DNA from: Cyclobacteriaceae bacterium
GTDB lineage: Bacteria; Bacteroidota; Bacteroidia; Cytophagales; Cyclobacteriaceae
DNA: 20,167 bases
Assembly: GCA_025358195.1 (NCBI GenBank)
Contig: JANYKP010000169.1
Coordinates: 1-20,167, forward strand
Reading direction: 5' to 3'
Shown: positions 15,067-20,167 of the stretch, one piece after another
How the letters are laid out: the number at the start of each line of letters is the position of its first letter
Position numbering within the stretch: position 1 is the first letter of the stretch
Position numbers and translations under genes: made by a program
The notes under the pieces: model-generated
What the model was told of the DNA's origin: nothing
The model's database searches: none
Seen by the model: only the letters and a program-made list of their open reading frames with translations

Positions 15067-16281
15067 ATGCAGGAAATTTTAGAAAAAAAGACATCGCGTA
15101 TCGAAGTTATTGATGTGCTCCGGGGGTTTACCCTGCTTGGGATAGCCTTCGTACATTTTACCGAGCAGTATTATGCCGGGATGCCACCAGCAACGCACCC
15201 CGACTTTACCAGCCATGGTCTGGCGGACCAGATCGTAGCCGTCTTCATCGGAGTTCTTATTTCGGGAAAGTTTTTCATGATATTTTCTTTTCTGTTTGGA
15301 TTAAGTTTTTTTCTACAGCTCAACAAAAGCGATGGTTCAGGTATTTTCATTCTTCGGTTCTCATGGCGGCTGTTGATATTATTTTTAATAGGCTTTGTCC
15401 ATCACCTTCACTATCGAGGAGACATCCTTACCATCTATGCCGTGTTGGGTCTTGGCTTGTTGATCTGCCATAAATTGCCCGATAAAATCTTACTGGTGCT
15501 GGCGCTCTTACTTGTTTTCAATCTTCCTTCGATTGTAACGCGCACAATTAGTGCCCTGGATCCATCCTCCACCGGCCCTTCCTTTTTTAATCCGGACCAA
15601 AAACAACTTGAGCTCTACTATGACACGGTCAAGTCAGGTTCCTATCTCGCTATTCTCAAGGCCAATTTTTACGAATTCAAAGGAAAGTTTGTATTTCAGG
15701 TTGAATCAGGTCGGCTGTATATCACGTTGGGATTATTTTTATTGGGCCTGTATGCCGGACGAAAGAATGTTTTTGAAGACGTTGCATTCTTCAAAAGACT
15801 GATACGGTACGCACTCTGGACATTGCTGGGCTGCGTACTTTTCACGGCCACTCTTTTTGGAGGGACCAAGTTAGCGGGGGTTGAATTAACACAGCCGGTA
15901 CAGTTTCTGGTGAGTGCTTCCGTATTCGATATTTTTAACGCGGCACTAGCCTCGATTTATGTGGGCCTCCTGGTTTCTCTTTTCCAAAAAGATCGCTGGA
16001 GGAAACGATTGATGACCTTCTATGCTGTGGGCAGAATGGGATTGACAACGTACCTGATGCAAACCCTTATTGGAATATTCATCTTCTTTTCTGTTGGATT
16101 CGGTCTTTTGGGAGAAATCGGGGCGGCAGTAAGTTTGATCATTGGGATCCTGGTCTTCGTCTTCCAGATTTTATTCAGCAACTATTGGCTTAAGCGTTTT
16201 CAGTACGGACCGGTGGAGTGGGTGTGGAGGAGTCTGACCTATCTGAAAATTCAACCGCTCAAGAATCGGGGCGAATCCTGA
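15067..16281 (+). CDS. DUF418 family (YeiB-like) integral membrane protein
   Basis: A 404-residue polytopic inner-membrane protein with about eight to nine hydrophobic segments. The N-terminus RIEVIDVLRGFTLLGIAFVHF is the usual opening of this family and resembles acyltransferase-like membrane proteins. The C-terminal DUF418 domain (~235-395) contains the diagnostic VGRMGLTTYLMQTLIG and, near the end, NYWLKRFQYGPVEWVWRSLTY. The biochemical function is unknown; transport or acyl transfer has been suggested for relatives by resemblance only. The start ATG at 15067 is preceded by CCCTCC and no clear promoter. An upstream ATG in another frame is not supported. The next gene starts 27 bases downstream on the same strand and may be co-transcribed. 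Confidence 0.9.
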   Translation: MQEILEKKTSRIEVIDVLRGFTLLGIAFVHFTEQYYAGMPPATHPDFTSHGLADQIVAVFIGVLISGKFFMIFSFLFGLSFFLQLNKSDGSGIFILRFSWRLLILFLIGFVHHLHYRGDILTIYAVLGLGLLICHKLPDKILLVLALLLVFNLPSIVTRTISALDPSSTGPSFFNPDQKQLELYYDTVKSGSYLAILKANFYEFKGKFVFQVESGRLYITLGLFLLGLYAGRKNVFEDVAFFKRLIRYALWTLLGCVLFTATLFGGTKLAGVELTQPVQFLVSASVFDIFNAALASIYVGLLVSLFQKDRWRKRLMTFYAVGRMGLTTYLMQTLIGIFIFFSVGFGLLGEIGAAVSLIIGILVFVFQILFSNYWLKRFQYGPVEWVWRSLTYLKIQPLKNRGES

Positions 16282-16308
16282 TTATTTCAAAAGCCATATC
16301 TTTAGATT

Positions 16309-17061
16309 ATGATAAGGCTTGTTACTCTTATTGTACTCTTTCAGACTTGCTTTCCATCGTCGGCACAAACTGATTCCACCAAGGTCCGCACCCCGCGTTT
16401 GAAATTGGGATTTTACGAAAATGTTTCCTCTATGTACGGAGATTTTTCGAATCTTAACAATGGGATCGCGCCACAGGGCTATCCACCTGTTCATGATGTT
16501 TATTCAGGAATTTCTTTCGGATTCACATTCAGAAATCCAAAGAGAAGTTCCTATAGCTCATTTTCTTTTTCTTTTTTATACGCTAATCCTTCTCCACTTT
16601 ATGACAACAGCAGGATAAAGGATACACGCGTCAGGCTGTTGGATTATCACATCGGGAATTATTTTAATGTGTCGCCCCATCCAAAATGGTTGGTATACCC
16701 TTATGTTGGATTTGGCTTTGGTGTGGCGACCCTTACGCTGTATGACAATATCAATACTCAGACATCATTTGCTGCCAGTATTGCAAATCTCAACCTTCCC
16801 AATAGCAAGTTTTGGACGGCCTCTTATATCTACCTAAATGCAGGAGTTGGTTTTGAGCGAAAATTTCGTATTTGCGTATATGATTTTTATGCAGGGTTAG
16901 GAGGGGGTTATCGCCTGTCTACCAACGCAAAGTTCCGGGAGGCGTATCAAAGTTATTCGGATTCACCCTCGGTACGTTTGAGCGGTCTTGAGTGGAATTT
17001 TCGTTTAAGATTTGAAATTTGGAGACACATAATTCGTCAACGCAAATCCCAACCCAAATAA
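16309..17061 (+). CDS. Exported protein of unknown function, probable outer-membrane barrel
   Basis: I do not recognise the family. The 250-residue product has a signal peptide (~1-20, MIRLVTLIVLFQ...SSAQ) and then alternating aromatic and polar stretches typical of small outer-membrane barrels: LKLGFYENVSSMYGDFSN, GISFGFTFRNP, SFSFSFLYANPSP, WLVYPYVGFGFGVATLTLYD, YIYLNAGVGFERKF and FYAGLGGGYRLSTNAKF. The early YGDFSNLN faintly recalls the NYxGDL of the PorG-like proteins, too weak to claim kinship. TATCTTTA (16297-16304) lies just before the ATG, one mismatch from TAnnTTTG but too close to act as a normal promoter. It follows the DUF418 gene by 27 bases and its stop lies 6 bases from the stop of the converging amidase gene. 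Confidence 0.7.
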   Translation: MIRLVTLIVLFQTCFPSSAQTDSTKVRTPRLKLGFYENVSSMYGDFSNLNNGIAPQGYPPVHDVYSGISFGFTFRNPKRSSYSSFSFSFLYANPSPLYDNSRIKDTRVRLLDYHIGNYFNVSPHPKWLVYPYVGFGFGVATLTLYDNINTQTSFAASIANLNLPNSKFWTASYIYLNAGVGFERKFRICVYDFYAGLGGGYRLSTNAKFREAYQSYSDSPSVRLSGLEWNFRLRFEIWRHIIRQRKSQPK

Positions 17062-17067
17062 TATTTC

Positions 17068-18738
17068 CTATTTAAAAAACGGCGGCACCTTGTCTTCCCA
17101 ATCGGTAGCCTCTTGAAAGGCCCTCACCAAAGAAACAACGGCGGCTTCGCCATACAATTTTCCTAAAAACGAAATACTGGTGGGGGTTTGCCGGGCATTT
17201 GTTCCGTTGGGCACCACAATACAAGGGTTGCCCGTGAGATTGGTGGTCAGCAATTGTGTGCCGCCAAACGTAGGTGCAACGATCACATCAAAGTCTTTTG
17301 TCTTTTCATAATACTCTTTGATGAGCTCTGTGCGGATCCGTGAAGCATTGATATAATCAACAGCCGGGATAAACCGGGCGGCACGAAACGTGTTGGGCCA
17401 CGCGTTTTTTCGTTGATCGGTCAAAAGGCTATCCCGATTGGAGCGGGTGAGTTCGTCGAAGGACGCGGCGGCCTCTACAGTCAGCATTAACCGAATAGCG
17501 TTGACAGGAATTTTTGTGGTGATGTCCACCGGTTGCAAGTCAACGCCCAACGTTTTCAAAACCTCCAATGCCTTCTGATCATTTTCTTTGGTGGGATAGT
17601 TTCCCTCAAACCAATTCTTGAGATAGCCAACTTTTAATTTCTTGATATCCGTTTTTGCGCTGTAGTTAAAGGCGGCATTCCGCACGTGATGATCCATCCC
17701 GTCTTGTCCCCGAATTGCTTCAAAGACCAACGCACAATCCAGTGCAGAACGACAAATCGGACCGATCTTGTCCATGCTCCAGCTCAAGGCCATCGCCCCC
17801 TGCCGGCTTACCCGACCAAAAGAAGGACGCAAACCACTTGCGCCACAACGTGTGGAAGGTGAAACAATCGATCCAAGCGTTTCTGTTCCAATAGAGAAGG
17901 CAACTAACCCTGCCACTGTTGCAGCTGCAGGGCCGGCAGAGGAGCCGCTTGAACCTTGCTTAAGGTCCCACGGATTTTTAGTTACACCACCGTACCAAAT
18001 ATCCCCCATGGCCAGAGCGCCCAACGTAAGTTTTACCATCAGCACGGCTCCCGCTTCTTCCAGTTTTTTTACAACCGTCGCTGTCTCGTTTATTACCTGG
18101 CCTTTGTATGGTGCAGCACCCCATGCGGTTTCGGTCCCTTCCACCGAGAGCAAATCTTTTATTCCATACGGTATTCCATGCAACGGTCCACGGTACTTTC
18201 CACGAGCTATTTCCTCGTCTGCTTTTTTGGCTTGTTTTAGTGCAGTCTCTTCAAGTACAACCGTAGCGCACTGCAAGGTATCGGCAAATTTTTTCAATCG
18301 ATCCAGGTACATGCGTGTGAGTGCTGTCGATGTTATTTTTTTTGATTTGATCAGCGCAGCAAGTTTATACACCGGGTAAAACGCTAACTCATTTTTATTT
18401 TCAGGAAGTTGGATGTCTTTTGGTAGACCCCAATCGATCGGTCGTTGTAAAGTTTCAATGGAAAACCCGGATGGCACAGGATCAAAGATCAGCGACATTG
18501 GAACGGCGTTGTCCAATTTGTATTGATGAATGGCCTGAAGAGATTTTTGAAAGTCTTGCAGATTCGTCAAAAATGAATCACGCTCCGCCTTTGTAAAATT
18601 CAAGTCGTAAAAAGACTCAATTTCAGCTGTCGGGTATTTATTTTGTTGAGCGAAGAGCGTAGTGGTAAGACACAAAATGATGGCAACAATACCATAAACC
18701 TTATAACTTGCAGACCGGATCACGAAATTGATTCTCAT
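17068..18738 (-). CDS. Exported amidase of the amidase-signature (AS) family
   Basis: A 556-residue hydrolase with the Ser-cisSer-Lys triad of the AS family: K194 in HGIPYGIKDLL, the probable cis-serine S266 in QGSSGSSAGPAAA, and nucleophile S290 in GTETLGSIVSPS (24 residues apart, as in other members). Unlike GatA and most cytosolic amidases it begins with a long signal peptide (~13-30, ending TLFAQQ) and has an N-terminal segment of about 85 residues (~35-118) before the catalytic core. It is therefore probably periplasmic or outer-membrane associated. The substrate is unknown; amide-bearing peptides or wall fragments are possible but not shown. GatA is unlikely, given export and the absence of gatB/gatC nearby. 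It is divergent from the DinB-fold gene with 74 bases between; no convincing promoter was seen. Confidence 0.88.
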   Translation of the reverse strand: MRINFVIRSASYKVYGIVAIILCLTTTLFAQQNKYPTAEIESFYDLNFTKAERDSFLTNLQDFQKSLQAIHQYKLDNAVPMSLIFDPVPSGFSIETLQRPIDWGLPKDIQLPENKNELAFYPVYKLAALIKSKKITSTALTRMYLDRLKKFADTLQCATVVLEETALKQAKKADEEIARGKYRGPLHGIPYGIKDLLSVEGTETAWGAAPYKGQVINETATVVKKLEEAGAVLMVKLTLGALAMGDIWYGGVTKNPWDLKQGSSGSSAGPAAATVAGLVAFSIGTETLGSIVSPSTRCGASGLRPSFGRVSRQGAMALSWSMDKIGPICRSALDCALVFEAIRGQDGMDHHVRNAAFNYSAKTDIKKLKVGYLKNWFEGNYPTKENDQKALEVLKTLGVDLQPVDITTKIPVNAIRLMLTVEAAASFDELTRSNRDSLLTDQRKNAWPNTFRAARFIPAVDYINASRIRTELIKEYYEKTKDFDVIVAPTFGGTQLLTTNLTGNPCIVVPNGTNARQTPTSISFLGKLYGEAAVVSLVRAFQEATDWEDKVPPFFK

Positions 18739-18812
18739 AGGACTATTGTTTTGATCAGCGACTTTTCGAAATATTTCAAAAATCGGCTTCTCAATTTAGG
18801 ATAAAAATAGAA

Positions 18813-19283
18813 ATGAAGGAGTACTTTTTAAAGCTTTATCAATATAATGAGTGGGCTAGCCGAAGGGTGTTGTCTTGCCTTGATCAACAAAAAGTGAATG
18901 ATGAAAAAACCCTCTCGCTGATGGGACATATTGTGGCGGCCCAGTTCCTATGGTTACACCGCATTAAGGCGTTATCTCCACCGGATCTGAAATTGTGGGG
19001 ATCCTACACGCTGCCACAATTAAACAAACTGGCGGAAGACGCCGGAAAACAGTGGATTCAGTTTGTTGAAAAGACGGATACGTTCAACCGCGAATTGTCG
19101 TACACGAATTATGTGGGAGATTCCTATGTGAATAATGTGGAAACGATCATGATTCATCTGGTCAATCACTCGACGTATCACCGCGCACAGATTGCCCTGT
19201 TGCTGCGTCAAAAGGGATTTGAGCCGGTTAACACAGACCTGATCACGTATGACAGAGTTATCCGGGGTCAATGGAAAGATTGA
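18813..19283 (+). CDS. DinB/YfiT-fold putative metal-dependent protein
   Basis: A 156-residue four-helix protein of the DinB superfamily. The metal-binding histidine triad is visible: H39 (SLMGHIVAAQ), H119 and H123 (HLVNHSTYHRAQIALLLR). The opening YFLKLYQYNEWASRRVL and closing LITYDRVI are also typical. Members include thiol transferases and damage-inducible proteins, and many are uncharacterised; I assign no reaction. No LexA-like box was seen upstream. The ATG at 18813 follows AGGATAAAAATAGAA. The next gene starts 50 bases downstream on the same strand. Confidence 0.88.
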   Translation: MKEYFLKLYQYNEWASRRVLSCLDQQKVNDEKTLSLMGHIVAAQFLWLHRIKALSPPDLKLWGSYTLPQLNKLAEDAGKQWIQFVEKTDTFNRELSYTNYVGDSYVNNVETIMIHLVNHSTYHRAQIALLLRQKGFEPVNTDLITYDRVIRGQWKD

Positions 19284-19333
19284 ACTTCTCTAAAACATTG
19301 TAGTCGAACTCTTGTTTGAATAAACATCTAACC

Positions 19334-20167
19334 ATGAATCAAATGAAAAAATTTCTAGCATCCATTGCCGCAATACTGCTGGCCCTTACAGGCTTTGCTC
19401 AGAATGATGTGACCACCTGTCACACCCCCGCCATCGACAAGTTTGCCATGTATGCCTCCAACAAAAGTTTCAACAAGGCCCACTTCAATCCGCGGGTCTA
19501 TATCCACGAAAGTGAGGAAGGGGGAAAAATGGTCAAATTCAAAACACCGGATGGACAGGAAGCAAACGGCTACGTGATCGAAGCCAAAAAGAAAACCAAC
19601 AATTGGATTCTTGTATTTCAGGAATGGTGGGGTCTCAACGACAACATCAAGCGTGAGTCGGAAAATCTTTATAAAGATATTGGAAATGTAAACGTGCTGG
19701 CGTTGGACATGTACGACGGAAAAATGGCAACCGACCGCGAGGCCGCACAGAAATATATGAGCGAATTCAAAGCCGACCGCGGCCTTTCAATTGTGAAGGG
19801 CGCCATAGCCTATACCGGAACCAATGCAAAAATTGGAACTGTTGGCTGGTGTTTTGGCGGAGGATGGTCGCTGCAAGCTGCGTTGGCTGCAGGCAAACAA
19901 GCCACTGCCTGTGTGATGTACTATGGCATGCCGGAAGAAAATGTAGAAAAATTAAAAGCGCTGAATTGTGATGTACTCAACATCTTCGCAGCGAAAGATA
20001 AATGGATCAACCAGGACGTGGTGACCAAGTTCGAAGCCAACATGAAGACGGCGGGAAAGAATCTTTCTGTTAAAAAGTACGAGGCGGACCATGGCTTTGC
20101 AAACCCCAGCAACCCGATGGGGGCTTTTGATGAGGCAGCGGCAAAAGGCGCTTATCAGAATACTGTT
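19334..20167 (+). CDS. Exported dienelactone hydrolase family protein, 3' end missing
   Basis: The frame runs from the ATG at 19334 to the window's edge (278 codons, no stop). An alternative start is M4, which begins MKKFLASIAAILLALTGFAQ, a clear signal peptide. The mature part is an alpha/beta hydrolase of the DLH family: FQEWWGLNDNIKRE near the oxyanion region, VLALDMYDGK, the nucleophile elbow GWCFGGG with C173, D222 in AAKDKW, and H253 in ADHGFANP, forming the Cys-Asp-His triad. An N-terminal insert of ~45 residues (CHTPAIDKFAMYASNKSF...) lies between signal and core. Export suggests hydrolysis of a periplasmic or external ester rather than classical chlorocatechol degradation; no catabolic genes are nearby. 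It is nearly complete, since this family usually ends soon after the histidine. Confidence 0.88.
   Translation, partial: MNQMKKFLASIAAILLALTGFAQNDVTTCHTPAIDKFAMYASNKSFNKAHFNPRVYIHESEEGGKMVKFKTPDGQEANGYVIEAKKKTNNWILVFQEWWGLNDNIKRESENLYKDIGNVNVLALDMYDGKMATDREAAQKYMSEFKADRGLSIVKGAIAYTGTNAKIGTVGWCFGGGWSLQAALAAGKQATACVMYYGMPEENVEKLKALNCDVLNIFAAKDKWINQDVVTKFEANMKTAGKNLSVKKYEADHGFANPSNPMGAFDEAAAKGAYQNTV

Noticed and set aside
16297..16304. TATCTTTA as promoter of the barrel-like gene
   Set aside because: One mismatch from TAnnTTTG, no paired TTG at the right distance, and only 4 bases before the ATG.
17768..18379. 203-residue plus-strand open frame inside the amidase gene
   Set aside because: Antisense to the catalytic core; low-complexity A/S/P-rich product with no family signature.
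18739..18812. Divergent promoter between the amidase and DinB genes
   Set aside because: Only partial matches (for example GATTTTTG on the minus strand); no convincing -33/-7 pair.
1..20167. tRNA, rRNA, insertion sequence or prophage genes
   Set aside because: No tRNA-like cloverleaf, rRNA stretch, transposase motif, terminal inverted repeat or phage gene was recognised.

Overview
This window looks like chromosomal DNA of a Bacteroidota bacterium, probably Cytophagales-like; no rRNA is present, so the order is inferred. Three lines of evidence support this. First, three upstream regions carry the Bacteroidota-type promoter TTG/TTTG-N17-22-TAnnTTTG, each continuing TTTGC. Second, the order nadK - PorG-like barrel gene(s) - uppS - bamA - two OmpH/Skp genes is a hallmark of the phylum. 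Third, there is a lamin-tail surface protein, a DksA-like protein with a degenerate zinc finger, and many exported proteins whose signal peptides end in ...AQ. Shine-Dalgarno sequences are mostly absent.

Layout. (1) 1-2416: 3' part of a large exported lamin-tail/Ig-like surface protein. (2) 2490-5120, plus strand: a promoter, a DksA/TraR-like regulator with a histone-H1-like lysine-rich tail, scpB (chromosome segregation) and an RluB-type 23S rRNA pseudouridine synthase with a long basic tail. (3) 5172-12574, plus strand: nadK, two tandem PorG/DUF6089-like barrel genes, uppS, bamA and two OmpH/Skp-like chaperone genes, closed by a strong bidirectional terminator at 12584-12632. This is an envelope-biogenesis block: UppS makes the lipid carrier for wall polymers, Skp-like proteins escort unfolded barrels through the periplasm, BamA inserts them, and the PorG-like barrels are probably clients and parts of the type IX secretion system. 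(4) 12660-14947, minus strand: a cysteine-free thioredoxin-fold exported protein and a PhoD-like phosphatase lipoprotein, separated by a short degenerate tandem repeat. (5) 15067-17061, plus strand: a DUF418 membrane protein and an unrecognised barrel-like exported protein. (6) 17068-18738, minus strand: an exported amidase-signature enzyme. (7) 18813-20167, plus strand: a DinB-fold protein and a dienelactone-hydrolase-like exported enzyme cut by the window end.

No mobile element, CRISPR array, tRNA, rRNA or obvious foreign island is seen, and no gene-free stretch exceeds 300 bases. I did not find a convincing new multi-gene system. The points most worth a second look are the duplicated PorG-like gene, the promoter and hairpin that separate uppS from it and suggest a different uppS start, the H1-tailed DksA-like protein, and the cysteine-free thioredoxin-fold protein.
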